A stretch of 12,129 bases of DNA from JAFALX01 sp036378495 (GTDB taxonomy: Bacteria > Chloroflexota > Dormibacteria > Aeolococcales > Aeolococcaceae), in assembly GCA_036378495.1 (NCBI GenBank), contig DASUWI010000038.1, forward strand, positions 1-12,129. The letters are read 5' to 3'. The notes beneath the pieces are model-generated. The model had not been told where the DNA came from, did not search any database, and saw nothing but the letters and a program-made list of their open reading frames with translations. A program made the position numbers and the translations under genes. Positions 1 through 6,532 of the stretch are shown here, in pieces; within the stretch, counting starts at the first letter, position 1, and every line of letters begins with the position of its first letter.

Positions 1-182
1 CATTCGAAGTACTCGTGGGTCGCGCCAGGTCCACCGTGCAGCAGCAGCAGCCTCGCAGACTTGTTGCTGCCCACGCGCTTGGTCCAGACGCGGAAAGCCC
101 CCTTTGGTGTCGCGATGGGAACCAGCGTCGTGCCACCGCTCAGAACGTCGGTGCGACCAGCGGAATCGAAGTACGCGCTCAT
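1..182 (-). CDS. pip: Prolyl iminopeptidase-type alpha/beta hydrolase, N-terminal part (cut by window edge)
   Basis: This is the first 60 codons of a minus-strand gene that runs off the left edge. The visible protein begins MSAYFDSAG and reaches LLLLHGGPGATHEYFE. HGGPG (residues 49-53) is the oxyanion-hole motif of proline iminopeptidases (peptidase family S33), which cleave N-terminal proline from peptides. The preceding stretch with VWTKRVG also fits that family. The catalytic Ser, Asp and His lie outside the window, so activity cannot be judged. The ATG at 182 follows the sortase stop by 19 bases, so the two genes are probably cotranscribed. An AGGGG lies about 16 bases before the ATG, which is far for a ribosome binding site. 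Other S33 hydrolases (haloalkane dehalogenase-like, epoxide hydrolase-like) are less likely given HGGPGATHEYFE. Confidence 0.8.
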   Translation of the reverse strand, partial: MSAYFDSAGRTDVLSGGTTLVPIATPKGAFRVWTKRVGSNKSARLLLLHGGPGATHEYFE

Positions 183-201
183 CACGAACGCGCGCCCGCC
201 C

Positions 202-960
202 CTAGAAGCTTGGGTTGCCGGGTGTGCTCAGCGGCGGCGCTGGAGCGCCACCGCTGCCGTTCGCCGGCGCGGTTCCGCCCCCGCTGGTCGCCGGTGAGCT
301 CACCAGCGACGCGCGCCACACGATGCGGTTGTAGTCCTGCCACCAGGGGTCGCAGGTGACCATGGTGAGGTCGTACCCGCTGGTGGGGACGAGCTGCGTC
401 ACCTGCGAGGGCGGGAGGATCCAGCGCTGCGTGATCTTGTACACGTACGTGTGGCACGAGCGGTCCTGGATGCTGACCGTGTCGCCGACGTTGAGCTGAT
501 TGATGTCCTGGTAGTCGGGCTCGCGATGGAACGCGATGATCGAGTTGCCCTGCTGCCCCGGGTCCGGCGTGCCGTGGTAATGCACCATCGTGCGCGTGTT
601 GAGCAGATCCCACGTGCCGTCGCCCGCGACTCCGGCGTAGTTCTCACCGGCCGGCGCGCTGAACTTCACGAGCGCGTAGTCGGTTGGCGAGGTCGAGCCG
701 CACGCGGTGTGGCCGGCGTCGGCGGCGGCGGCGGCACCCTTCAGCGCGTTGGAGCCGCCATGGTTCCACGAGTTCAGCGCCGTCTGGTCGCCATGGCCGC
801 GAATGAGCGCGCCGATGATTGGCCCGACGATTACTCCGACTCCTGCGAGCACGGCGGCAACACCGAGAATGAGCACGATCGTGCGCACCCGCTGCGCGGG
901 GCGACCGCGGCTCGCCCGTCTCCTGCTCGCGCTTCCGGGCGCGCCGACTTCCTGCGCCAT
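202..960 (-). CDS. Membrane-anchored sortase, class E/D-like
   Basis: A 252-residue transpeptidase of the sortase superfamily. Sortases cleave a C-terminal sorting signal and join the protein to the cell envelope, acting outside the membrane. A basic N-terminus (residues 1-26) precedes one membrane segment (about 27-53), giving a type II topology. The catalytic triad is readable: His145 in IIAFHREPDY, Cys203 in LTMVTCDPWW (the TLxTC motif) and Arg212 in DYNRIVW. Two features are unusual. The His sits in AFHRE rather than the common GHR, and a Gly/Ser/Pro/Ala-rich tail of about 30 residues (222-252) follows the catalytic core. The start at 960 has no well-spaced ribosome binding site, because AGGAC lies directly against the ATG. 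A TAAGCT hexamer ends 9 bases before the ATG, so a near-leaderless mRNA is possible. No obvious sorted substrate (LPXTG/LAXTG tail) is in the window. Confidence 0.88.
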   Translation of the reverse strand: MAQEVGAPGSASRRRASRGRPAQRVRTIVLILGVAAVLAGVGVIVGPIIGALIRGHGDQTALNSWNHGGSNALKGAAAAADAGHTACGSTSPTDYALVKFSAPAGENYAGVAGDGTWDLLNTRTMVHYHGTPDPGQQGNSIIAFHREPDYQDINQLNVGDTVSIQDRSCHTYVYKITQRWILPPSQVTQLVPTSGYDLTMVTCDPWWQDYNRIVWRASLVSSPATSGGGTAPANGSGGAPAPPLSTPGNPSF

Positions 961-1050
961 GTCCTGAACAGCTTAACGCCCCGGCGCGCCGCAACCGGTC
1001 GCTGATCGGCTACCGCGCCGCTACGAAAGGGGAAGGGTCGCCTGTGTTTC

Positions 1051-1326
1051 TCAGCGTTTTCCCGGTCTTGGCCGCTTGCGCCCGTAGGCCACGCCCTCGG
1101 CGACAGGATCGAAGGGCGCGGCCGATCCGCTGGCCGGCGTGATCCCCTCGCCCTGGACGAACACCTTGCGAGGACCTACGTCGATCAGATATGCGAGCGT
1201 CGTGCCGCCGGCCCCGTCGGGAACCATGGAGACGTCAGCAACTGTCCCGGTGCGCCGGCTGCCGCCGTATGGAAAGCTGACCCGAGTGCCGATCGCGATC
1301 TCTTGACCCGACCGCTCCTCCGTCAT
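1051..1326 (-). CDS. Small hypothetical protein coupled to the zinc-ribbon gene
   Basis: A 91-residue protein of no recognised family. Residues 10-60 read as alternating beta-strand segments (IAIGTRVSFPYGG, RRTGTVADVSMV, LAYLIDVGPRKVFVQGEGI), which suggests a small SH3-like or KOW-like barrel. This is inferred from the pattern only. The C-terminus (residues 82-91, GRKRPRPGKR) is strongly basic and could bind nucleic acid. Its ATG overlaps the stop of the upstream zinc-ribbon gene as ATGA, so translation is probably coupled and the two proteins may act together. There is no signal peptide or membrane segment, so it is expected to be cytoplasmic. A gap of about 90 bases separates it from the sortase start. 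Confidence 0.65.
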   Translation of the reverse strand: MTEERSGQEIAIGTRVSFPYGGSRRTGTVADVSMVPDGAGGTTLAYLIDVGPRKVFVQGEGITPASGSAAPFDPVAEGVAYGRKRPRPGKR

Positions 1327-1634
1327 CTAGGGGCGGCGCGGAAGCAATCGCTGCAGTAGACGGGGCGATCGCCGCGTGGCTGGAATGGCACCTTGGCGAT
1401 GCCGCCACAGTTGGCACAGGTCACCTCGAACATTTGCCGCGACGCAGCCGGTCGCGAGAACCCGCCGCCGCCACCGCCTCCGCCGCCCCCACTGGCGCGA
1501 CGAGCTGCCCGGCAGTTGGGACAGCGCGAGGGTGCGTTGCTAAGTCCGCGCGAAGCGTAGAACTCCTGCTCGCCCTCCGTCCAAATGAAATCCACGCCGC
1601 AATCGCGGCAGCGCAGGGTCTGGTCTACAGCCAC
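1323..1634 (-). CDS. Double zinc-ribbon protein with decaglycine linker
   Basis: A 103-residue protein with two treble-clef or zinc-ribbon units. The first has Cys9, Cys12, Cys38 and Cys41 (RCRDCG and SRCPNCR), with the segment FIWTEGEQEFYASRGL between. The second has Cys73, Cys76, Cys94 and Cys97 (TCANCGG and YCSDCF). Ten consecutive glycines (49-58) join them. The first unit resembles the small CxxC zinc-binding domain found in many uncharacterised bacterial proteins, and the second resembles CxxC-CxxC ribbons that end in CF. The start is set at the GTG at 1634 because GGAGG lies 10 bases upstream. An ATG at 1703 is in frame, but it would place the start upstream of that site and overlap the promoter. 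A nucleic-acid-binding or protein-binding role is plausible but unproven. Confidence 0.78.
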   Translation of the reverse strand: MAVDQTLRCRDCGVDFIWTEGEQEFYASRGLSNAPSRCPNCRAARRASGGGGGGGGGGFSRPAASRQMFEVTCANCGGIAKVPFQPRGDRPVYCSDCFRAAPR

Positions 1635-1644
1635 GCGCCTAGTC

Positions 1645-1649
1645 CCTCC
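1645..1649 (-). promoter_or_regulatory. Ribosome binding site that sets the zinc-ribbon start
   Basis: A perfect GGAGG on the minus strand with a 10-base spacer to the GTG at 1634. It is one of the few strong Shine-Dalgarno sites in the window and the reason for preferring the 103-residue product over the longer open frame. Confidence 0.7.
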
Positions 1650-1694
1650 AGTCGGCGCGCGGATCGGCGCCCGGGTTGGTGATACGTGGCCCGT

Positions 1695-1722
1695 ACAGTA
1701 CACCGTCAGGAGAAGCCGTCAA
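1695..1722 (-). promoter_or_regulatory. Sigma70-type promoter for the zinc-ribbon operon
   Basis: On the minus strand, TTGACG (1722-1717) is followed by 16 bases and TACTGT (1700-1695). The -35 matches the consensus at five of six positions and the -10 fits the relaxed TAnnnT form. Transcription would start near 1688, leaving a leader of about 55 bases with the GGAGG site. The -10 sits inside the dyad GTACnGTAC (1693-1701). On the plus strand this dyad reads TACAGT, which could also serve transcription towards manC, although no matching -35 was found there. Confidence 0.5.
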
Positions 1723-1812
1723 CCCGCTTTGGTGATCGTGTCAGGTGGTTTGGGCGCCGGTCGTCTGGCGCTTGCTCGCCGGTCACCGGGCGTCGGGAGC
1801 GCAACTCGCCTC

Positions 1813-2949
1813 ATGGGCCTGCACATCCTCATCCTCGCCGGCGGCGGGGGCACCCGGCTGTGGCCGCTTTCGAGGGCGACCACACCCAAGCATCTCCTCC
1901 CCCTCGGCCCGGGCGGAGCGACGCTGTTGCGTGCCACCGCTGACCGTGTCCGCGACCTGGGCGACACCGTCAGCGTCGTCACCGCCGCCGCGCAGGCCGA
2001 CGCGTGCGCGCTTGCCCTTGCGGGCCTCCCCGAGCGCGATCGGATCATCGCCGAGCCCGAGGCGAGGGGCACCGGACCTGCACTCGGCCTGGCGACGCAG
2101 CTCCTGCGGCGCGAGGACCCTGACGCGCTGATCGCGTCGGTCCACGCCGACTCGCGCGTGGGTGACATTCACGCCTATCGCGCGTCTGTGATCGCCTCCG
2201 CTGGCTGGGCGGCCGCCACGGCCGGCCTCGCCACGGTGGGGCTCAAGCCGGTCGCACCGTCCACGGGCATGGGATACATCGAGGTGGGTTCGATGCTCGC
2301 GGCCAAGCGCTGGCGCCCCCCGCGTCCCCTTCCAGCGACGCTTTCAGAGATGGCCGGTGGGCTTCCCGCCTTCCGCGCCGTGAGGTTGGTGGAGAAACCG
2401 AATGCCGCCGACGCGCGCGCCTACATCGCCGGCGGCCGCCACCTCTGGAACCTGGGGCTGTTCGCCTGGCCGGCCGGGGTGTTTCTCGAGGAGCTGACCG
2501 CCGCTCATCCCGGTATCGCTGCAACCGTCGAGCGGGTGGCGACCGCGTTCACCACCGGCGACCTCACCATGGCGACCGAGGCGTATGCGAGCCTGAGCCC
2601 TGTCGCCGTCGAACCGCTCGTGTTCGAGCGCACTGCGCGGCTCACCGTGGTCGAGGCGGCGTTCGCGTGGTCCGACCTCGGCTCCTGGGGCGACCTGCAC
2701 ACCGCGCGCGTCGAGGCGGGCGAGAGCGATGCCGACGGCAACGTGCTGGGCGGCGACGCGCTCGCCGTGGCGTCGAGCGAATGCACCATCGAGGCGCGTG
2801 GCGGACGGCTCGTGGCTGTCGCCGGCGCCGATGGGCTGGTCGTGATCGATACTCCGGATGCGCTGCTGGTCGTGCCTCAAGAGCACGCGCAGCGGGTCAA
2901 GGATGTCGTGGAGCGGCTTCGCGCGACGGGACGGACGGACCTGCTGTAG
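1813..2949 (+). CDS. manC: Mannose-1-phosphate guanylyltransferase (GDP-mannose pyrophosphorylase)
   Basis: A 378-residue nucleotidyltransferase that makes GDP-mannose from mannose-1-phosphate and GTP in the cytoplasm. The N-terminal signature LILAGGGGTRLWPLSR (6-21) with PKHLLPL (25-31) is the nucleotide-binding loop. Further family motifs are GTGPA (86-90), TGMGYIEVG (151-159), VEKP (193-196), WNLGLFAW (212-219) and DLGSWGDL (288-295). The usual PADH metal motif reads HADS (111-114), which keeps the Asp but lacks the His. The length fits the short form without a fused cupin isomerase, and a separate cupin lies at 6529-6915. The ATG at 1813 is chosen because family members begin just before ILAGG, and the open frame upstream to 1585 has no family match. 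GGGAG lies 13 bases before it. It converges on the HNH gene, with 26 bases between stops. Confidence 0.9.
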   Translation: MGLHILILAGGGGTRLWPLSRATTPKHLLPLGPGGATLLRATADRVRDLGDTVSVVTAAAQADACALALAGLPERDRIIAEPEARGTGPALGLATQLLRREDPDALIASVHADSRVGDIHAYRASVIASAGWAAATAGLATVGLKPVAPSTGMGYIEVGSMLAAKRWRPPRPLPATLSEMAGGLPAFRAVRLVEKPNAADARAYIAGGRHLWNLGLFAWPAGVFLEELTAAHPGIAATVERVATAFTTGDLTMATEAYASLSPVAVEPLVFERTARLTVVEAAFAWSDLGSWGDLHTARVEAGESDADGNVLGGDALAVASSECTIEARGGRLVAVAGADGLVVIDTPDALLVVPQEHAQRVKDVVERLRATGRTDLL

Positions 2950-2975
2950 GGCGACGGCGGAGCGACTCCGGCGGC

Positions 2976-4286
2976 CTATGCCGGCGTGTTCGCTGCGCCT
3001 CCGGCGGCACGGTCCCGCCGCTCTCGCCATCGAGCTGCCTCGCGTGCTCTCGGCATCGTCGCCGCCTCTTCGGGGGACACGAACCCGCGCTGCGGTGGCA
3101 GGGTGATCACGCCCTCGTCGGTGCGCGCGATCTGCCAGCCACCCTCATGTACTCGCCAATGATGGCCATAACAGAGCAGCACCATGTTGGGCGTGTCCGT
3201 CTTCCCGTGGTCTGCAACCCACTCGAGCACGTGGTGCGCTGTGGTCCAGCTCGCCGAGCGGTCACAGCCCGGCCACACGCAGCCCGCATCTCGTATTCGT
3301 AATGCTCGCATCGTCGCGGGCGGCGCCGTGCGCCGGGCGCGGCCCACATCCACGAGCGCGGATTCGCTGTCGAGCAGGATTCGCACCACCGCGGCGTCGC
3401 AGGCCAGCCGTTGCACGGTGGCCGATGTGACTGTTCCCCCGAACTCCAGCTCGCCGGCCGGCGCGCCCGCAAGGCCGCGGAGCGTCTCGAAGGTGGTCGT
3501 CACCTGGAGGTGCGGTCGCTGCGAGCCCCGCCGGGGAAGCGAGCCTTGATCGAGCGCGTGTGCCGCCATCTCCACCCACGCGTCCGCCATGCGGCGGGAT
3601 CGCGGCCGCTTGTCGTCCTTGTCTGTGCGCCGGGCCAGCGACTCCAGCGAGGTGCGCACGGTGGCAGCACCGACGCTGTCCAGCTGGCCGTGCACCAGCA
3701 CCGTGTCGTCGCCGCAGGGTTCGAACTCGAGCCAGCGCCGCTCCACCGCGTCGACGTGGTGGCGCAGCGCTCCCTCGCGGTCCGCCGCGTGCCGTGCGTG
3801 ATCGCAGTCGTAGCGGAAGCGGCTCACCGAGTGCGCCTCCGCCTGCGGCAGCAGCAGCTGCTCGTCGAAGGCCGCCTCGCCCGACGGCTGCCGGGTAACC
3901 GAGTCGGCGGTGCGGGCCAGGAGCGCCAGATGCGCGTACCCGATGCGCCCCTCGTCGACGGCGGCCACACTCTCCGTCAGCACTGCGGCGCGATCGCCAA
4001 CGACCACGGCGGCCTTGGCGGCGCTGGACGACATCTTGCAGGTATGCCGGATGAAGTCCTGCGGGGTGGCCGCCCCCTCGGCCTCCCAGTAGCCGGAGGC
4101 GTCGAGCAGCTTCGCGAGCAGGGCGAACTCGAGCTCGAGCACGTCGATGACGTGGCGCACCACGGTGAGGTCTTCGGTCAGCGTCGGGCCGTCATCCGGC
4201 CGCGCCGAGCGCGCCCGCAGCGCCTCGGCTGCCTGCCGCAACCACGCCACCGAACCCTCGGCCTGCTGGCGATCGCCATCACACAT
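2976..4286 (-). CDS. DUF222 / HNH endonuclease (13E12 repeat family) protein
   Basis: A 436-residue protein with an N-terminal alpha-helical DUF222 region (about 35-310) and a C-terminal HNH nuclease domain (about 330-385). The HNH residues are visible: CVWPGC (336-341), His351-His352 in TTAHHVLEW, Asn367 in TPNMVLLC, Cys372, His375-His376 and His380 in HHWRVHEGGW. The four cysteines/histidines and the HH/N/H set fit an intact metal-dependent nuclease. Members are abundant and repeated in actinobacterial genomes, and their function is largely unknown. The ATG at 4286 is chosen because a promoter-like TTGCAT-N17-TACACT ends 7 bases upstream, implying a leaderless mRNA. The open frame extends to 4469 but has no family features there. 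The gene splits the GDP-mannose genes and lies head-to-head with an acetyltransferase remnant, which suggests it is an arrival. Confidence 0.9.
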   Translation of the reverse strand: MCDGDRQQAEGSVAWLRQAAEALRARSARPDDGPTLTEDLTVVRHVIDVLELEFALLAKLLDASGYWEAEGAATPQDFIRHTCKMSSSAAKAAVVVGDRAAVLTESVAAVDEGRIGYAHLALLARTADSVTRQPSGEAAFDEQLLLPQAEAHSVSRFRYDCDHARHAADREGALRHHVDAVERRWLEFEPCGDDTVLVHGQLDSVGAATVRTSLESLARRTDKDDKRPRSRRMADAWVEMAAHALDQGSLPRRGSQRPHLQVTTTFETLRGLAGAPAGELEFGGTVTSATVQRLACDAAVVRILLDSESALVDVGRARRTAPPATMRALRIRDAGCVWPGCDRSASWTTAHHVLEWVADHGKTDTPNMVLLCYGHHWRVHEGGWQIARTDEGVITLPPQRGFVSPEEAATMPRAREAARWRERRDRAAGGAANTPA

Positions 4287-4298
4287 ACTTGTTAGTGT
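4281..4298. promoter_or_regulatory. Imperfect 18-base dyad over the HNH start codon
   Basis: The plus strand reads ACACATACTTGTTAGTGT, with symmetric positions ACACnnACnnGTnnGTGT (12 of 18 paired). It spans the -10 hexamer and the start codon of the HNH gene, where a bound repressor would block initiation. Operator function is inferred from symmetry and position only. Confidence 0.3.
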
Positions 4299-4322
4299 AG
4301 CGAACACCCATTCGCCATGCAA
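4294..4322 (-). promoter_or_regulatory. Promoter of the HNH gene, apparently leaderless
   Basis: On the minus strand, TTGCAT (4322-4317), a 17-base spacer and TACACT (4299-4294) are followed by 7 bases and then the ATG at 4286. Initiation at the normal distance from the -10 would place the transcript's first base at or within a base or two of the start codon. No Shine-Dalgarno sequence is present. Confidence 0.55.
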
Positions 4323-4373
4323 GTCAGGTCGTGTGCCTCGCCAGCCCGCGCAGCCAGGGCTGCGCTGCGGAAG

Positions 4374-4535
4374 AGGTGCATTTCCCTTGTCCTCGACCCC
4401 TCGACGGTGCAGGCTGCGGCGCGGCAGCTGTTCGCCGCCGCGGGCTATGCCGAGACCCATCGAGAGCACCGTGGCGGCTTGGAGATGATCTTCATGGAGA
4501 AGAAGGTCGTCGGAGCGCGGGCCGTCCGGCTCTGA
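4374..4535 (+). pseudogene. C-terminal remnant of a GNAT acetyltransferase
   Basis: About 53 codons read as the tail of a GNAT-family N-acetyltransferase. The parts are a beta strand (ISLVLDPST), then AARQLFAAAGYAETHRE, which matches the typical A.xLYxxxGF.E segment, then GGLEMIFMEKKV, which matches the closing strand. The acetyl-CoA-binding Q/RxxGxG/A motif and the N-terminal half are absent. Upstream in this frame the sequence turns arginine/alanine-rich without family character. The open frame could start at an ATG at 4317, giving 72 residues, but that stretch overlaps the HNH promoter. It is most simply a decayed fragment left when the region was rearranged, possibly by arrival of the HNH gene immediately to its left. 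Confidence 0.6.
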
Positions 4536-4555
4536 GCGCCTCCCCGAACGCGGCG

Positions 4556-5011
4556 CTAGGGCGCGAAGGTCCCGGTCGGGATGGGCGTGTTCACCACCGG
4601 CGTCGGCGACGTGACGTCAGTCACCTCGAAGGTCGCGCTGGCGATCGTCCCCTGCGGCCTGGGGCCGTTCAGCTCCACTGTCGACGTGCTCCCCGGCGGC
4701 ACCGACACACGGCCGCCCGCGGCGTCGCCGATCAGCCCGCCGCCGGAGTCGAACAGCGAGGCACGCACCGCGATGCTCTCCGCCGCCGCCGACTGCGACT
4801 GGATGCTGAGCTGGATGACGAGCGCCCCGCTGTCGTCGATCTGGTAAGTGGTGGTGGTGGGCACGATCTGCGCAGCGGCGTTGCCAGTCTGCTTCACCGC
4901 CACCGACTGTTCCGTCAGCGGCCGTGACGATTGCACCTGCGGCTGGCCGGAGGACCCGCACGCGGCGAGCAGGCCTGTGAGCGCCGCAGCGAGGATCCAC
5001 ACGCGGCCCAC
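4556..5011 (-). CDS. Predicted lipoprotein with FxLYD-like beta domain
   Basis: About 151 residues starting at a GTG (5011). A second in-frame GTG at 5002 would give 148 residues. The N-terminus GRVWILAAALTGLLAAC is a lipoprotein signal peptide with lipobox LAAC (acceptor Cys18), so the product should be lipid-anchored on the outer face of the membrane. A Ser/Gln-rich linker is followed by a beta-rich domain with IRVRASLFDSGGG-like character (AVRASLFDSGG) and VSVPPGSTSTVEL, which resembles FxLYD-type extracellular domains. The C-terminus is Thr/Pro-rich. No enzyme motif is seen. The gene is divergent from the phosphomutase with 63 bases between starts. The same frame stays open far upstream, opposite the phosphomutase, but that part is antisense shadow. 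Confidence 0.7.
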   Translation of the reverse strand: MGRVWILAAALTGLLAACGSSGQPQVQSSRPLTEQSVAVKQTGNAAAQIVPTTTTYQIDDSGALVIQLSIQSQSAAAESIAVRASLFDSGGGLIGDAAGGRVSVPPGSTSTVELNGPRPQGTIASATFEVTDVTSPTPVVNTPIPTGTFAP

Positions 5012-5060
5012 GTTCCCGTCAACGGCCCCGGCACCGGAAATCCGTCGCTCAGCCGCTGCG

Positions 5061-5066
5061 TAGAAT
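5061..5066 (+). promoter_or_regulatory. -10 element for the phosphomutase-cupin operon
   Basis: TAGAAT lies 8 bases before the ATG at 5075. No good -35 was found at 16-18 bases upstream. The spacing predicts a transcript beginning at or next to the start codon, and there is no Shine-Dalgarno sequence, so this looks like a second leaderless gene. Confidence 0.45.
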
Positions 5067-5074
5067 GGGCGCCG

Positions 5075-6532
5075 ATGGCGTCCTCGCCGATTCGTTTCGG
5101 CACCGACGGCTGGCGCGCCGTCGTCGCCGATGACTTCACCTACGCGAACGTGCGCGCCGTGGCACAGGCGGTGGCGTGGTACGTCGACAGCGACGCACGG
5201 CCGCTCGTGGTCGGGCACGACTCCCGATATTGCGCGGAGCTGTTCGCCCGCGAGGCGGCGCGGGTTCTGGTCGCCAACGGCCGTCACGTCGTGCTGCTCA
5301 ACCGGGTGACGCCCACTCCTGCCATCTCCTGGACGATCATCCGCCGTCAGGCCGCCGGCGCGATGGCGATCACCGCCAGCCACAACTCGGCCGAGTTCAA
5401 CGGCATCAAGTACAAGCCCGACTTCGGAGGCTCGGCGCCGCCTGAGGTGGTGGCCGCGATCGAGCATGAGACCGTGCGCGCGCTGCGCGAGGGCGCGAAC
5501 ACCATCAGCCTCGACGAGGCGGTGAGCAGCGGACGCCTCGAGCTCGCCGATCCCATTCCCGACTACCTGGCGCAGCTCGCCACCATGGTCAACGTGCAGC
5601 GGCTGCGCGACGCCGGGCTGCGCGTCCTCCATGAGGCCATGTACGGCGCCGGCGCAGGGCTCTTGGCCGAAGCGCTCGGTCCCGGCCGCACCGCGATCGA
5701 GCAGCTGCACAGCGACCGCAACCCCGGGTTCGATGGCATGCATCCCGAGCCCATCGACCGCTACATGCCTGAGGCGATGCAGCGCATGGGCGCGGGTGGA
5801 TTCGATGCCGGCATCGCCAACGACGGTGATGCCGACCGCGTCGGCGTCATCGACGAGAACGGCCGCTATGTCAACCAGCTGCAGGTGATGTCGCTCCTCG
5901 CGATGTACCTGCTGGAGGAGCGCGGCGAGCGCGGCGACATCGTGCGCTCGATCACGTCATCGAGCATGCTCGACCAGCTCGGCCGCCGCTTCGGCGTCAC
6001 GGTGCACGAGATGCCCGTCGGCTTCAAGTACATCGGCCAGAAGATGAAGGAGACCAACGCGCTCTTCGGCTGTGAGGAGTCGGGTGGCTACGCCTTTCGA
6101 GGCCACATCCCGGAGCGCGACGGCATCCTCTCCGGCCTGATCGTGCTGGAGATGATCGTTGCGTACGGCAAGCCACTGTCGGCGTTGGTCGCGCATCTCG
6201 CGGACCTGGTCGGCCCGCATGCGTACGCACGTCATGACATCGCGTTCCCGCGCGACGGCTACGAGGAGCGCAAGCAAGACGTCTACCGGCGCTTTCGCGA
6301 GCACGAGCCGTCGACGTTCGAAGGCGCCAAGATCCTCCGCATTCGCGCCGACGACGGCTTCAAGTTCTATCTCGACGACGGCTCCTGGGTGCTGATGCGC
6401 ATGAGCGGCACCGAGCCGCTGATGCGCGTGTATGCCGAGGCGCCCACGGACTCCCGGGTGCAACAGCTCATCGGCGGGATGGAGCGCCTCGCCGGAATCG
6501 AGCCCGCGCCGGCGGCGGAGGCCGCGGTTTGA
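5075..6532 (+). CDS. Phosphomannomutase / phosphoglucomutase (alpha-D-phosphohexomutase)
   Basis: A 485-residue four-domain phosphohexomutase that interconverts hexose 6-phosphate and 1-phosphate through a phosphoserine. The N-terminus has FGTDGWRA (8-15). The active-site loop is ITASHN (99-104), with Ser102 as the phosphorylated residue. The Mg2+ loop is NDGDADR (249-255). The sugar-binding loop is GCEESGGYAF (332-341), which continues to HIPERDGIL, and the C-terminal phosphate-binding loop is RMSGTEPLMR (442-451). All key residues are intact and the length is normal. Mannose versus glucose specificity cannot be read from these motifs. The coupled isomerase-like cupin and the nearby manC favour mannose-1-phosphate production. 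The ATG at 5075 just precedes the conserved FGTDGWR, and the stop overlaps the cupin start (TTGA). Confidence 0.92.
   Translation: MASSPIRFGTDGWRAVVADDFTYANVRAVAQAVAWYVDSDARPLVVGHDSRYCAELFAREAARVLVANGRHVVLLNRVTPTPAISWTIIRRQAAGAMAITASHNSAEFNGIKYKPDFGGSAPPEVVAAIEHETVRALREGANTISLDEAVSSGRLELADPIPDYLAQLATMVNVQRLRDAGLRVLHEAMYGAGAGLLAEALGPGRTAIEQLHSDRNPGFDGMHPEPIDRYMPEAMQRMGAGGFDAGIANDGDADRVGVIDENGRYVNQLQVMSLLAMYLLEERGERGDIVRSITSSSMLDQLGRRFGVTVHEMPVGFKYIGQKMKETNALFGCEESGGYAFRGHIPERDGILSGLIVLEMIVAYGKPLSALVAHLADLVGPHAYARHDIAFPRDGYEERKQDVYRRFREHEPSTFEGAKILRIRADDGFKFYLDDGSWVLMRMSGTEPLMRVYAEAPTDSRVQQLIGGMERLAGIEPAPAAEAAV

Noticed and set aside
41..53. CAG/CTG triplet run near the left edge (and a similar one near 7658)
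   Set aside because: These encode leucine runs in real proteins on the minus and plus strands respectively. They are not tandem repeats of note.
1635..1703. Longer start of the zinc-ribbon protein at the ATG at 1703
   Set aside because: The extra 23 residues lack conserved character, overlap the predicted promoter, and lie upstream of a strong GGAGG site placed for the GTG at 1634.
2968..2984. CCGGC-N7-GCCGG as terminator between manC and the HNH gene
   Set aside because: The stem is only five base pairs without a T-tract and overlaps the HNH stop codon, too weak to annotate in this base composition.
2344..3030. Minus-strand open frame of 228 codons over the end of manC
   Set aside because: It is Arg/Gly/His-rich shadow coding without motifs. 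ManC is clear on the plus strand.
3411..4295. Plus-strand open frame of 294 codons opposite the HNH gene
   Set aside because: It is Arg-rich shadow coding. The minus strand encodes an intact DUF222/HNH protein.
5012..5743. N-terminal extension of the lipoprotein reading frame
   Set aside because: It is antisense to the phosphomutase. A signal peptide with a lipobox appears only from the GTG at 5011.
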